A DNA stretch of 64,000 nucleotides from an uncultured Lachnospiraceae bacterium (GCA_949472775.1 CASWVG010000006.1:1-64000), one strand, 5' to 3'. Shown: positions 34,393 to 44,035, numbered from the stretch's first letter. Numbers and translations are program-made. The notes: generated by a model not told the origin, from the sequence alone.

Positions 34393-35274
34393 ATGAAAAA
34401 TCTTGTATTCGATATCGGAGGCACTTCCATCAAATGCGGTGTCTGTCAGGACAATAAGCTGACCGATACCAGGGAAGTTCCCACCCAGGCCCAAAAAGGC
34501 GGCGCACACATACTGGAAACCGTTATTTCCCTGATTCAGGATCACTCCGGTTATGATGCCATCGGCATCAGCACAGCCGGACAGGTTCATGCCGAAGACG
34601 GGTATATTATTTACGCCAATCAGAATGTTCCGGGGTATACGGGCATCCAGTACAAAAAGACCCTGGAGGAACGGTTTCATGTTCCTGTAGCCGTGGAGAA
34701 TGACGTAAATGCCGCCGCTTTGGGAGAAGCGGTTTACGGCGCAGGGCAGGACTACGATCAGTTCCTGATGCTGACGTACGGAACCGGAGTAGGAGGCGCT
34801 GTCATAAACAACAAAAAAGTCTTCCACGGTTCCAGCTATTCCGCCAGCGAGTTTGGCGCCATCATTACACACAGCGACGCGCGGCTTTCAGGCAGTGATT
34901 TCTTTGACGGATGCTATGAAAAATACGCTTCCACCACCGGGCTTGTGCAAATGATGAAATCCTGTCGCCCGGATCTTGACACGGGCAGGAAAATATTTGA
35001 TGCGCTTCACGATGATACGGTAGTCACTGTCATTGACCAATGGGTAGATGAAATCATGCTCGGGCTTGCAACGCTGACCCACATCTATAATCCCTCCTGC
35101 ATCATTCTTGGAGGCGGCGTCATGTCCCAGCCCCTGATCCTGCAAAAGATCGAAGAGAAAAAAAGCCGGTTCATTATGCCCAGCTTTTCCCATGTACATA
35201 TTATCGCTGCTGCGCTCGGCAACTCTGCCGGCATGTGGGGCGCTAACTATCTGGCGACACAGTCCGGCGCCTGA
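34393..35274 (+). CDS. nanK: ROK-family sugar kinase (probable ManNAc kinase)
   Basis: The expected role is phosphorylation of ManNAc to ManNAc-6-P. It has 293 residues with phosphate loop DIGGTSIKCG, catalytic aspartate in VENDVNAAALGEA and LTYGTGVGGAVI. The usual ROK zinc motif (Cys-X-Cys-Gly-X2-Gly-Cys) is missing: the corresponding part reads SEFGAIITHSDARLSGSDFFDGCYEKYAST. Zinc-less ROK kinases exist, so activity is not excluded. Its place after nanE and yhcH makes ManNAc the likely substrate. Confidence 0.85.
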   Translation: MKNLVFDIGGTSIKCGVCQDNKLTDTREVPTQAQKGGAHILETVISLIQDHSGYDAIGISTAGQVHAEDGYIIYANQNVPGYTGIQYKKTLEERFHVPVAVENDVNAAALGEAVYGAGQDYDQFLMLTYGTGVGGAVINNKKVFHGSSYSASEFGAIITHSDARLSGSDFFDGCYEKYASTTGLVQMMKSCRPDLDTGRKIFDALHDDTVVTVIDQWVDEIMLGLATLTHIYNPSCIILGGGVMSQPLILQKIEEKKSRFIMPSFSHVHIIAAALGNSAGMWGANYLATQSGA

Positions 35275-35352
35275 CGTCCGCTCTCACATGCCAAACGCTT
35301 CCTGGCACGACTTTCTTTTGCACAAATAACATAAATATAAGCAGACCAGTTC

Positions 35353-35384
35353 AAAAAAGGAGCATCCCCGTGGAATGCTCCTTT
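35353..35384. terminator. Bidirectional terminator between nanK and the SGNH gene
   Basis: AAAAAAGGAGCAT and ATGCTCCTTT pair around CCCCGTGGA. Both convergent genes end near it. Confidence 0.8.
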
Positions 35385-35392
35385 CCCAGTCT

Positions 35393-36049
35393 CTAAATCA
35401 GGCTCGGAATCATTTCTGCCAAATACTTTGCGAACGCGCTGTGCGCCTGTAAGCTCAGGTGCATAAAGTCATAGGGATTCATCTCTACCCCCGGAATCTG
35501 CCCCGCATCTAAATAGTGACATCCCAGATTCTTCGCCACCTGCTCATACAGAGGCGCAAGCGCACGGCTTCTTACGTCACAGCCATCTCCCATTTCTCCG
35601 TAAACACTGGTGTCCCTATAGTCCGGTGCAATCGCAGGCGGCGCAATCAGCAGAATATTGGGTTTGCCATCTCTGAATGCAATTTTGGAGTCAATGGCTT
35701 TCTGTGCCAGCCTCTCCATTCCCTTGGCCACATTCTCAGGCGTACAGGAAAAACGCTGTTTCACATCATTGGTTCCCAGCATAATCAGCAGTAAATCCAC
35801 CGGCTTATGGGTCATGAGGCACGGATATAAATACCGAAAACCGCACAAACCTTCAAACAGCGGATCATCCAGACATGTCGTTCTCCCTTCCAGACCTTCC
35901 TCCACCACATGATAGTCCCCGCCCAGATGCTTCGAAAGAAGGCAGGTCCATCTTTCTTCCTCTGTAAAACGGTCAATCGTCTTCGCATTGTAGCCATAGG
36001 TATTGGAATCACCAAAACATACTATCTTTTTCATATACGCTTTACTCAT
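35393..36049 (-). CDS. SGNH/GDSL hydrolase family protein
   Basis: The protein has 218 residues from ATG 36049 (MSKAYMKKIVCFGDSNTYGYN) with GAGG 8 bases upstream. Block I GDSNTYGY holds the nucleophile serine, block III LGTNDVKQRF the Asn, and block V DFMHLS the Asp/His pair. There is no signal peptide, so it is cytoplasmic and probably an esterase or deacetylase acting on an acylated sugar. A role in O-acetyl sialic acid removal is tempting because nan genes are adjacent, but it is transcribed in the opposite direction from nanK and the substrate is unknown. Confidence 0.87.
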   Translation of the reverse strand: MSKAYMKKIVCFGDSNTYGYNAKTIDRFTEEERWTCLLSKHLGGDYHVVEEGLEGRTTCLDDPLFEGLCGFRYLYPCLMTHKPVDLLLIMLGTNDVKQRFSCTPENVAKGMERLAQKAIDSKIAFRDGKPNILLIAPPAIAPDYRDTSVYGEMGDGCDVRSRALAPLYEQVAKNLGCHYLDAGQIPGVEMNPYDFMHLSLQAHSAFAKYLAEMIPSLI

Positions 36050-36134
36050 ATGCCCGTCCTCACATTCTGAAAATATTTTTCCCGAAACAATCGTGCCTGC
36101 AAAGAAGTATCCCGCAAACTCCTCCATGTCATCT

Positions 36135-36162
36135 ATTATACTATATATCATTAAGGAAACAA
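36135..36162 (-). promoter_or_regulatory. Promoter of the SGNH hydrolase gene
   Basis: TTGTTT (36157-36162) and TATAAT (36135-36140) are spaced by 16 bases on the minus strand, about 85 bases before the ATG. Confidence 0.6.
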
Positions 36163-36319
36163 ATACATTTTTCTTCATTCCCACACAACTCATCAAATCC
36201 CATACCCTGTTGTACAACCCCGGAAAATATGCTATCCTATGGAAAGTGTACGGATTACTCCATAACACGTTACAACCGGACAAATGACACCAACCATTCG
36301 CGGGAGAGGGTATATCGTA

Positions 36320-37195
36320 ATGTGGATTGCAGACAACTGGAAAGACTATGAAGTGATAGACTGTTCAAAGGGAGAAAAACTGGAACGCTGGGGAAAATAT
36401 ATTCTGGTGCGTCCCGATCCTCAGGTAATCTGGGACACCCCGAAAACAGAAGCTGGCTGGAAAAAGAAAAACGGACACTACCACCGGAGCCAGAAAGGCG
36501 GCGGGGAGTGGGAGTTCTTTGACCTGCCCCAGGAATGGAGCATCCGTTACCGGGATCTTACTTTCCGCCTGAAGCCATTCAGCTTCAAACACACAGGGCT
36601 CTTCCCTGAACAGGCAGTCAACTGGGATTGGTTTTCTTCTATAATAAAGAAGGCAAAAGAGCAGGCGCCCGGCCGCCAGGTCAAAGTTCTGAATCTTTTC
36701 GCCTACACCGGCGGCGCAACCCTTGCCGCTGCTGCAGCAGGCGCGGCTGTCACCCATGTGGACGCCTCAAAGGGCATGGTCACATGGGCGAAAGAAAACG
36801 CCGCTGCTTCGGGGCTGTCCGATGCGCCGGTCCGCTGGCTGGTAGATGACTGTGTCAAATTCGTGGAGCGGGAAATCCGCCGCGGAAACACCTACGACGG
36901 CATCATCATGGATCCGCCCTCCTACGGGCGCGGTCCCAAGGGTGAAATCTGGAAGATCGAGGACAATGTCTTTCCCTTGATCGAACTTGCCACAAAGCTG
37001 CTGTCAGAGAATGCCCTGTTCTTTCTCGTCAACTCCTACACCACAGGGCTGCAGCCTGCGGTGCTCACTTACATGATGCACACCGCGCTGGTTCCTCAAT
37101 TCGGCGGAAAGGTAGAATCCTCGGAGATCTGTCTGCCCGTCTCCTCAAACGGCCTCGTGCTGCCATGCGGGGCTTCCGGCAGATGGTTTACATAA
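36320..37195 (+). CDS. Class I SAM-dependent methyltransferase (RlmI/RlmK-like)
   Basis: The protein has 291 residues from ATG 36320, with AGAGGG 9 bases upstream. The SAM-binding motif is VLNLFAYTGGATLAAAAAGA followed by VTHVDASKGMVTWAKENAAAS; the catalytic motif is MDPPSYGRGPKGEIW. These are features of the COG1092 group of 23S rRNA cytosine-C5 or guanine methyltransferases. No N-terminal PUA domain is present, so it may act on another RNA or position. It ends at a strong terminator. Confidence 0.85.
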   Translation: MWIADNWKDYEVIDCSKGEKLERWGKYILVRPDPQVIWDTPKTEAGWKKKNGHYHRSQKGGGEWEFFDLPQEWSIRYRDLTFRLKPFSFKHTGLFPEQAVNWDWFSSIIKKAKEQAPGRQVKVLNLFAYTGGATLAAAAAGAAVTHVDASKGMVTWAKENAAASGLSDAPVRWLVDDCVKFVEREIRRGNTYDGIIMDPPSYGRGPKGEIWKIEDNVFPLIELATKLLSENALFFLVNSYTTGLQPAVLTYMMHTALVPQFGGKVESSEICLPVSSNGLVLPCGASGRWFT

Positions 37196-37206
37196 TGCTT
37201 CGTCAG

Positions 37207-37241
37207 TCCCGGGGTCATATACACGCCCCGGGATTTTCTTT
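37207..37241 (+). terminator. Terminator of the methyltransferase gene
   Basis: TCCCGGGG and CCCCGGGA pair around 11 bases and are followed by TTTTCTTTT on the plus strand. Confidence 0.88.
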
Positions 37242-37255
37242 TCGCTTCCATATGT

Positions 37256-38071
37256 TTACATAACTCCAATCAATCTCGCTATGCCATACAGGATTAGCAG
37301 ATGTACCGGGTAAAATCCGTAATAAAAAGCTTTCGAAAGCTGCCGCCCCTTTTTCCCGTTATAGAGAAAAATCAGCAGGAAGGCGAACAGACCATACATT
37401 TCCCGCAGAGAAAATCGAAACAGATAATCTGCCGAGTAAATGTCTGAATAGCGGATCAGGTTGGAACCCCATGTCCCAAACAGCATGACCAGGCCTGCCG
37501 CCATAAACTGCACACCCCCGTCCTTTTCTCTTGTCTGATACATGGCAAAAATCAGAAGAATCCCCATAAACCGGTAATCCGTGGAACACGATAGCGCAGC
37601 CAGACATCCCGCCAACAGCACCATAAAGCGGCCCACCGCCGCAAAAACACTCCCATTAAGAGAGAGATAGTCCCATAGCGTCAGCACCAACACACCCAGA
37701 AACAACGTCCAATATACATTCTGTCCACTCCAGTCGGGCAACGTCCCCGAGAGGGCCAGATCAAACGGAATCTCTGAGAGCAGCGCAAATAATAAAAGCC
37801 GCAGCAAAAACCGCAATCTGCTTCTTGTATAAATAAAACCTTCCACAATTAAAAAAGTGAACAGCACGAAAGAGACTCTTCCTACAGCTCTGCCCGCCCG
37901 GTACACCGATTCCAGTCCCGGGTCCAGTTTTCCGTCCACAAGATGCTGCCGCATATAATTCAGAAAAATAACGGCAAAAAAGTGGTCGATCAGCATGGTG
38001 GCATAAGCAGTGTTTTTCAGCACCGCACCTGTTACCCCATGTTCCTTTCCCGCTTGCCCTGCACGCACCAT
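37256..38071 (-). CDS. TraX-family membrane protein
   Basis: The protein has 271 residues with GGAGAAG before the ATG at 38071, and about eight hydrophobic segments. Family features are LKNTAYATMLIDHFFAVIF near the N-terminus, a GRVSFVLFTFLIVEGFIYTRS block and YYGFYPVHLLILYGIARL at the C-terminus. F-plasmid TraX acetylates pilin, but chromosomal Firmicutes members are common and not linked to conjugation. No conjugation gene is next to it here. A membrane acyltransferase role is inferred. Confidence 0.8.
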   Translation of the reverse strand: MVRAGQAGKEHGVTGAVLKNTAYATMLIDHFFAVIFLNYMRQHLVDGKLDPGLESVYRAGRAVGRVSFVLFTFLIVEGFIYTRSRLRFLLRLLLFALLSEIPFDLALSGTLPDWSGQNVYWTLFLGVLVLTLWDYLSLNGSVFAAVGRFMVLLAGCLAALSCSTDYRFMGILLIFAMYQTREKDGGVQFMAAGLVMLFGTWGSNLIRYSDIYSADYLFRFSLREMYGLFAFLLIFLYNGKKGRQLSKAFYYGFYPVHLLILYGIARLIGVM

Positions 38072-38152
38072 TTCTCTTCTCCTCAAGCCTTTTTTACACA
38101 TAAAGGAAGAGCCTCCGCTCTTTCCGCAGCAAAGGCTCTCCCTGTCTTTTTC

Positions 38153-39040
38153 CTACGCCATTGCGTCCACATTGGCGCCTTCCACCAGCTCCGCCGCAGA
38201 CTGTCCGGTCTCCGCCGAAACCGGAATATCCACTCCCTGGATCTCCAACGATACCGCCGGATTCGTCTCCTGCTGAAAGTCCAGTTGGATACCCGCCTGC
38301 TTCTCCCGCGCCAGCTTGTTGAACATCGCCTTCAGATATTTCATATCCGCCTCAACAATATCCTTCATCTCATCCGCACGGTGTTTCTTGCGAAGTTTAT
38401 CCACATCCTCGGGCGTCATCTCCTGTTCCGAAGCGCCCATATATTCCTTCATAATATCATTGGCGCCGCCGGTTTCCTCAAGCTCCTGCATGAGCCTCTC
38501 GTACTCCTCCATCAGCTCCTGCATCCGCTCCAGTTCCTCGTCCTTCAGATTTTCCATGGACTCCTCAAGCTTCTTCATCTGCTCGTCTTCGCCCGACGCC
38601 GCTCCCTGCTCTACAAGTCCCTTTCCCGTAGCCTTCGCTTTCTCCTCTTCCTCCAGATGCTTTTTCTTTCTGCGGGCAACCCGCTCCATCTTTCTGGCAT
38701 GAATAATCGCATGACGAAGATCGGTCTCGTCGTATTTTCCGCTCATCTGCTTTCTGAGAAGAGAAACCACTTCCTCACGCGCCTTCGTAATAACCCTGCG
38801 CGCACCTGTGGAAGTATTGTTGAGGGTAATCTGTCTCGAAATCTTCTTATAATTATAATTGAGTTTTTTCTTCTTCTGGCTCGCTTTCTGCTTTTGAATT
38901 CTGATAGCGTTCGCCGTCTGTCTCGCAGCAATGCTTGCGCACTCATTCTTAATATCCTGCTTCGTCCTCTGCTTGAAAGGATCAGATGCCGCGGACACAG
39001 GCGCCGTCTGGTTCGGATTCGTCCCTACTTTTATGCCCAT
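38153..39040 (-). CDS. Charged coiled-coil protein of unknown function
   Basis: I do not recognise a family. It has 295 residues; the start MGIKVGTNPNQT at 39040 follows GGAGG. The N-terminal 30 residues are Pro/Ser/Thr-rich, about 30-130 is very basic (Lys/Arg runs such as KQKASQKKKKLNYNYKK), and about 135-215 is acidic and predicted coiled coil (EESMENLKDEELERMQELMEEYERL). There is no signal peptide. It lies between MATE and TraX-like genes on the same strand; those neighbours give no clear clue. Such proteins can be structural or nucleic-acid binding, but I make no call. Confidence 0.65.
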   Translation of the reverse strand: MGIKVGTNPNQTAPVSAASDPFKQRTKQDIKNECASIAARQTANAIRIQKQKASQKKKKLNYNYKKISRQITLNNTSTGARRVITKAREEVVSLLRKQMSGKYDETDLRHAIIHARKMERVARRKKKHLEEEEKAKATGKGLVEQGAASGEDEQMKKLEESMENLKDEELERMQELMEEYERLMQELEETGGANDIMKEYMGASEQEMTPEDVDKLRKKHRADEMKDIVEADMKYLKAMFNKLAREKQAGIQLDFQQETNPAVSLEIQGVDIPVSAETGQSAAELVEGANVDAMA

Positions 39041-39171
39041 ATTCCTATCCTCCATGATGCTGTCAAAACGGCAAATCCTTTTGCCATAATTTCCCCGCGC
39101 TTCCCGCCGCATTGCGCAGCCAGTAAGCTGTTATCATATATATCGGACAGAAAGACTTTTTTGTTTAGAAG

Positions 39172-40530
39172 CTACAGCCGCCTCATCCAGCTCTTTTTCC
39201 GAAAAACAACAATCGAAATCAGGAATCTGACGACTTCTTCCAGTGAAAGTATCAAATACACCTGCGGAATCTGCAGTTTCCACACAAAAGCTGCCAGAAA
39301 GCCAAGCGGCACACCGAACAGCCATGTGCCGATCATGTCAATCCACATTACATAGCGCGTCATCCCACCGCTTCTGATAATGCCGCCTCCCAGAATCATA
39401 TTCTGTACCTTTATGGGAGAGATTATTGCAAAAGCCACTAAAATCAAATAGGTCATCCTCTGCACCTGCGGTTCCACATTGTACAGCGACGCATAAGATC
39501 CTCCCAGCCAGACCAACAGCAGAGACAGCGCTGCCGATCCCGCAAATCCGCATCCCATCAGCCTTCTGGAATCCTTATATGCTGTCTCATAATCTCCTTT
39601 TCCCAGATGTCTGCCAATCATAATACCCGCCGCCTGGGAAATACCACTCAAAAGCCCGATCATCAGTCCCTGTACCGGTCCCGTCATGGTCATCGCCGCA
39701 CAGGGAGCCGTTCCCATACGCCCGTAAATCACAGCGTACATATTCTCACCCAGACTCCATACAAACTCGCAGACAAGAATCGGCGCGAGAATCCCCAGAT
39801 ACTGGATCCTCTCCTCACCGCTCAGCCGAAGCGCCCCACGCATACGCTCCCACCTGCCGTAAGAACCAAAATCCGCATCCCGGAAAAAGTAAACCGCCAT
39901 CACAACAAAAGCCGCCGCCTGTGCAATCACACTTGCCACAGCCGCCCCCTGTACACCCATACCCGGAAAGCCGCCCCTGCCAAAAATCAATAAATAGTTC
40001 AGTCCGGTATTCAGAAGCACCGAGAGAAAACTCGCCACAAGAGGAAACACCGCTTTCCCGACGCAGCGCAAAAACACTGTCATAATAGTAGATATTGCCA
40101 TCATTGGAAAGGAAACAGCGTAAATACGCAGATAAAGCGCTGCCTGCCTCCTCACCGCCCCATCCTGCGTATACAGAGACATGATCCCTCCCGGAAGGAA
40201 AACGCAGACTGCCAGGAAGCCACCCGCCAGCAAAAGACCCGCAAGCAGATTCAGATAAAGGCTTCTCTCCATCCCTTTCCGATCTTTCGCCCCCTCATAC
40301 TGCGCCGCCATAATACCGGCTGCCGCCGCCACCGCTCCAAGTACCACCGTATAGATTGACGCGAACTTGCCGCCCAGCCCGATTCCCGCAATGCTCTCGC
40401 TGCCAAGCTGCCCGATCATGATCTGGTCCACCATCCCGAACGAAGACTGCAGCAGGGACTGTAGTGTAACTGGCAGGGCTATGCTGATTAAATCTGCGAA
40501 AAATGCACTCTTTCTCTTTATCCCCTTCAT
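39172..40530 (-). CDS. MATE-family multidrug/metabolite exporter
   Basis: The protein has 452 residues and 12 predicted membrane segments arranged as two six-helix halves. The N-terminal ISIALPVTLQSLLQSSFGMVDQIMIGQLG motif is typical of MATE transporters, which use Na+ or H+ gradients to expel cationic compounds. Substrate is unknown. It is followed by the coiled-coil gene and preceded by the LacI regulator on the same strand. Confidence 0.92.
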   Translation of the reverse strand: MKGIKRKSAFFADLISIALPVTLQSLLQSSFGMVDQIMIGQLGSESIAGIGLGGKFASIYTVVLGAVAAAAGIMAAQYEGAKDRKGMERSLYLNLLAGLLLAGGFLAVCVFLPGGIMSLYTQDGAVRRQAALYLRIYAVSFPMMAISTIMTVFLRCVGKAVFPLVASFLSVLLNTGLNYLLIFGRGGFPGMGVQGAAVASVIAQAAAFVVMAVYFFRDADFGSYGRWERMRGALRLSGEERIQYLGILAPILVCEFVWSLGENMYAVIYGRMGTAPCAAMTMTGPVQGLMIGLLSGISQAAGIMIGRHLGKGDYETAYKDSRRLMGCGFAGSAALSLLLVWLGGSYASLYNVEPQVQRMTYLILVAFAIISPIKVQNMILGGGIIRSGGMTRYVMWIDMIGTWLFGVPLGFLAAFVWKLQIPQVYLILSLEEVVRFLISIVVFRKKSWMRRL

Positions 40531-40586
40531 CTCATTCTCTCCATCTCTACCTCAATGTCATAGTTTTTCATAAAATCCGTTACAAT

Positions 40587-41612
40587 TTATTTTCCTGAAA
40601 ATGTCACATCAGAAATTCGTCTTACACTGTCCCTGATAATCAGCTTTACCGGGAGCATCTCTTCCATTGGCTCTCCGTCTCCCCGCCACAGTCTTTGTAA
40701 GGCGCGCACCGCCATCCGCGCCCGTTCTCCCGCATCCTGCCCTACCGTGGTAAGACGCGGAAAACAGTTTTCACAAAGCGCGTTATCGTCAAATCCCACC
40801 ACCGATATCTCCCCCGGCACAGGGACACCATTCCCCAGCAGAAAGTGCATAAACTCTGACGCATAAACGTCAGAAACCGCAAACGCCGCTGTACAGGCAC
40901 GTATCCGTTCGAGATTCCTCTGATAAATGTGATATCGTCCCTCCCTGTTCATCGGCAGTTCCAGATAGTCCGTCTCCCCGTCAAAAAAGCCATTCCGAAA
41001 TCCCGCCATCCGTTCCGCATCCACACATATATCATTGTCCGAGAGAAGCAGCGCGCGCCTGTGCCCCATCCGCCGCAGATATTCTCCCACCTGTTGTCCA
41101 CCGTCAAAATTGTCAATCGTCAGATTACAGATCCCTTTGTCCTTTTCAAAGAAACCGTCATAAACCACAAAAGGGATCCGCATTCTCGCACGGAGTTTTT
41201 CGTAATCGCTGTCACAGAATCCCAGAAGCACCATGCCGTTCATATTCCACATGGAGGCAAACCGCTCTACCTCGCTCCAGTCCTGCGTTGCCTTAATCAT
41301 CATAAAATATCCCGCATTCTCCAGTTCAAACAGCAGGGCGTTGAGGGACGCGGATACAAAAGCATCCTCCAGCACCTTTCCCTCATATTTCTCGTGGTTA
41401 TTCACCACCACGCCGACGATACGGGAATCGTTTCTCGCAAGCAGAATCCCCGCCATACTGGGAATATACTGCCGCTCCTCCAGAAGCGCCTGCACCCGCT
41501 TTACCGTCTCATCCGATATCTTTTTCGTCTTTCCGTGGATCACATTGGAAACTGTAGCCGTGCTTACGCCAAGTTCTTCCGCAATATCCACGATCCTTAT
41601 CCGATCTGCCAT
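40587..41612 (-). CDS. LacI-family transcriptional regulator
   Basis: The protein has 341 residues from ATG 41612. The N-terminal helix-turn-helix and hinge read IRIVDIAEELGVSTATVSNVIHGKTKKISDETVKRVQALLEERQYIPS. A periplasmic-binding-like effector domain follows (VGVVVNNHEK, DNFDGGQQVGEYLRRMGHRRALLLSD, ISVVGFDDNALCENCFPRLTTV). Its target is not shown by the neighbours; the MATE gene 56 bases downstream is a candidate. No LacI-type palindrome is obvious in its own 90-base upstream region. Confidence 0.88.
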   Translation of the reverse strand: MADRIRIVDIAEELGVSTATVSNVIHGKTKKISDETVKRVQALLEERQYIPSMAGILLARNDSRIVGVVVNNHEKYEGKVLEDAFVSASLNALLFELENAGYFMMIKATQDWSEVERFASMWNMNGMVLLGFCDSDYEKLRARMRIPFVVYDGFFEKDKGICNLTIDNFDGGQQVGEYLRRMGHRRALLLSDNDICVDAERMAGFRNGFFDGETDYLELPMNREGRYHIYQRNLERIRACTAAFAVSDVYASEFMHFLLGNGVPVPGEISVVGFDDNALCENCFPRLTTVGQDAGERARMAVRALQRLWRGDGEPMEEMLPVKLIIRDSVRRISDVTFSGK

Positions 41613-41703
41613 AACGCCTCCGCCACACATTTTTCATTGCCTTTACTAAGTCAAGTGTAGTCTGCAACTCCAATAAACACAATAGGTTAATCGCGTAACC
41701 CAC

Positions 41704-41760
41704 GCCAAAAAAGGAAGTGCATTTTTGGCACTTTTGCCTCAAATGCACTTCCTTTTTGCC
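41704..41760. terminator. Long bidirectional terminator after the hybrid kinase gene
   Basis: The arms 41704-41724 and 41741-41760 pair over about 20 positions, centred on AGGAAGTGCATTT, with A/T runs on both sides. It ends the kinase transcript and may shield the LacI promoter. Confidence 0.8.
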
Positions 41761-41767
41761 AGGCCCG

Positions 41768-44023
41768 TTATTCTATCGGTTTCGCCTTTCTCATTTTTTC
41801 CACACTCTGCTCCCAGGTATCCAGTTCCTTCCTGCGCTGCTCCGGAATCCACCTTTTCAGCGCCTCGTTGAGCGCCTTTTTATCCAGCGGCTTGGTAATA
41901 AAATCCTGAAAGCCATTTTCCAGAAACATCTCCCTGACGCCCTCCATGGCGTTCGCCGTCAACGCAATGATGACTGGAAGCGTACCGTTCTCCCCGCACT
42001 CGCTTCGGATGATCTGAACTGCTTCTATGCCGTCCATCTCCGGCATCATATGATCCATAAATATGATATCGTATCTGGTCTGTCTGACGCATTCGATCGA
42101 TTTAGGACCACTGTCCGCCTCGTCAATGACAAATCCATAAGGTCGCAGAAATCCCCTTGCCACCTTTCTGTTGACCAGATTGTCGTCCACCACCAGAACA
42201 CGGCAGTCCTCCGCAATAAATATCTGAACTTCGTCCTCTTTTCTGACGATCTCCTGCGGCATTTCCGTCAGACTCCTGCGGTCCACAATCCTTTGTGGGA
42301 TGTCCAGAATAAAGACCGTGCCTTCTCCATACACGCTCTCCACCCGGATTGTTCCCTTCATCAGTTCCACCAGATGCCGCGTTATGGAAAGGCCAAGCCC
42401 GGTTCCCTCCACGCTGCGGTTCCGCTTCGCGTCCACCTGCCTGAAATTCTCGAATATTTTTCCAAGATCCTCTTCCTTGATGCCACAGCCGGTGTCCCTC
42501 ACCTCAATATGTAAAAGTTCGGTATCAGAATCCTCTCCCGGTCTGCCGCCGACAGACAGCTTCACATACCCTTCCTTCGTAAATTTCAATCCATTGTTGA
42601 GAAGATTAATAAAAATCTGCCGGATCCTGCCCTCGTCTCCGTAATATTTGCAAGGTATGGACATATCGTACTCACACTTAAGCAGAATCCCCCGCTTCGA
42701 CGCCGCGCCGTCCATCATATTAATGACTTCGTCCGTCACTTTCTTAATATGATAGTCCGCGTTTACCAGCTCCATCTTACCCGCTTCAACCTTGGACAGA
42801 TCAAGTATATCGTTGATCAGCGCCAACAGGTTTCTGGATGCCGACTTGATATCACAGGCATAGCTGTACACCTTACGCCCCTTGCTCTCCTCCATAATAA
42901 TATCGCTCAATCCCACGATCGCATTCATAGGCGTGCGGATTTCGTGTGACATGTTTGCCAGGAATTCGCTCTTTGCCTCATTCGCCTGCTCCGCCTGTAT
43001 TCTGATACGTTTGATTTCCTCGATGTTGTTGCGCACCTCCGTCATATCCAGAACCAGCACCACATGTCCCTTAATCACACCAAAGCGGTCCGGCACCGGC
43101 TCCACATGGCTCTGATAATAACGATCCCCGATAAAGAAGTCATGCTGCACATCTTCGCCAGGCTCCGGTTCCTGAAAGTCCAATATCTCCCCAATGTTTC
43201 TGCCGACGGCACGGCTGTTCAGTCCCGGAAAGATATCTGCCGCCGCCGGATTGTAATTGATGATGCGCCTCTTTTCATCCAGCGCAATCACACCGTCACT
43301 CATACTGTTCAATAGCGCGCCGGAAGCAAGGCTTCCAAAGTCATAAACCCTCCTGCTCCATATCAAAATCACCACGCTGGAAAGCACAAACCCTAAAACC
43401 ATCGGCGTAAAATCATAAGCGTGCGTCAGCTTCATGACATAGGTGTACAGGGCAATTACCGGCAGAAACGAGAGCCCCAGAATCAGCCCGTATTTGCGGT
43501 CCACCGCATCTTCTCCCTTTCTGGCGCAGGCTTTTACCAGCACACACAGAGACATCACATAGGGAATGAGCGTTGCGCAGATGATAAAAACCGCATATCC
43601 CGGCCCATAATTCAAAAACAGATAGGAATGTCCCTCCGCCGTAGTCTGCCACTGCACCTGTCTGTAAAAAAAGGTATGATGATCACAGGTCAGAACCACC
43701 ATGAGAAGCCCGACGTCAATGATTCCCAAAAGCTTCAGTACCTTTAACGGTGCCTCCTCAAAACAATAGATATAGATAAAATAACAATAACAGATCGGTA
43801 TTGTCATGGTTCCCAGATGCTGCATTTTCACTGCCACCAGTGCTGCCTCCATCGTCGGCGCCGTCAGCTCCAGCAGATACCCGATATTCTGTATCAACGC
43901 TCCCACGAGGAAATACTCCATCATTTTCTGTTCCCTGGAGCCGTCGCCGCTAAGCAAAAGCGCCAGCGCAAAAAAGATAGTGCATATTCCTATCCCCTGC
44001 AATCCGATAAAAGCTATATTCAT
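41768..44023 (-). CDS. Hybrid sensor histidine kinase with 7TM input and receiver domain
   Basis: The protein has 751 residues. Seven membrane helices (about 4-225) form a 7TM sensor of the histidine kinase N-terminal type. A PAS-like domain follows (about 235-335, MSDGVIALDEKRRIINYNPAAADIFPG). HisKA carries MSHEIRTPMNAIVG with the phospho-His near 360. The HATPase has NNGLKFT, DTGCGI and GTGLGLSI. A C-terminal receiver has VVDDN, the phospho-Asp in IIFMDHMMPEMDG near 656 and the Lys in FITKPLD. It lies 12 bases after the nucleoside permease genes, so it may sense nucleosides or their availability, which is inference. Confidence 0.92.
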   Translation of the reverse strand: MNIAFIGLQGIGICTIFFALALLLSGDGSREQKMMEYFLVGALIQNIGYLLELTAPTMEAALVAVKMQHLGTMTIPICYCYFIYIYCFEEAPLKVLKLLGIIDVGLLMVVLTCDHHTFFYRQVQWQTTAEGHSYLFLNYGPGYAVFIICATLIPYVMSLCVLVKACARKGEDAVDRKYGLILGLSFLPVIALYTYVMKLTHAYDFTPMVLGFVLSSVVILIWSRRVYDFGSLASGALLNSMSDGVIALDEKRRIINYNPAAADIFPGLNSRAVGRNIGEILDFQEPEPGEDVQHDFFIGDRYYQSHVEPVPDRFGVIKGHVVLVLDMTEVRNNIEEIKRIRIQAEQANEAKSEFLANMSHEIRTPMNAIVGLSDIIMEESKGRKVYSYACDIKSASRNLLALINDILDLSKVEAGKMELVNADYHIKKVTDEVINMMDGAASKRGILLKCEYDMSIPCKYYGDEGRIRQIFINLLNNGLKFTKEGYVKLSVGGRPGEDSDTELLHIEVRDTGCGIKEEDLGKIFENFRQVDAKRNRSVEGTGLGLSITRHLVELMKGTIRVESVYGEGTVFILDIPQRIVDRRSLTEMPQEIVRKEDEVQIFIAEDCRVLVVDDNLVNRKVARGFLRPYGFVIDEADSGPKSIECVRQTRYDIIFMDHMMPEMDGIEAVQIIRSECGENGTLPVIIALTANAMEGVREMFLENGFQDFITKPLDKKALNEALKRWIPEQRRKELDTWEQSVEKMRKAKPIE

Positions 44024-44035
44024 CCTTCCTCTCTC

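Noticed and set aside
37256-38071. TraX-like gene as part of a conjugative element
   Set aside because: No transfer, relaxase or coupling gene lies next to it, and chromosomal TraX-like genes are common in Firmicutes.
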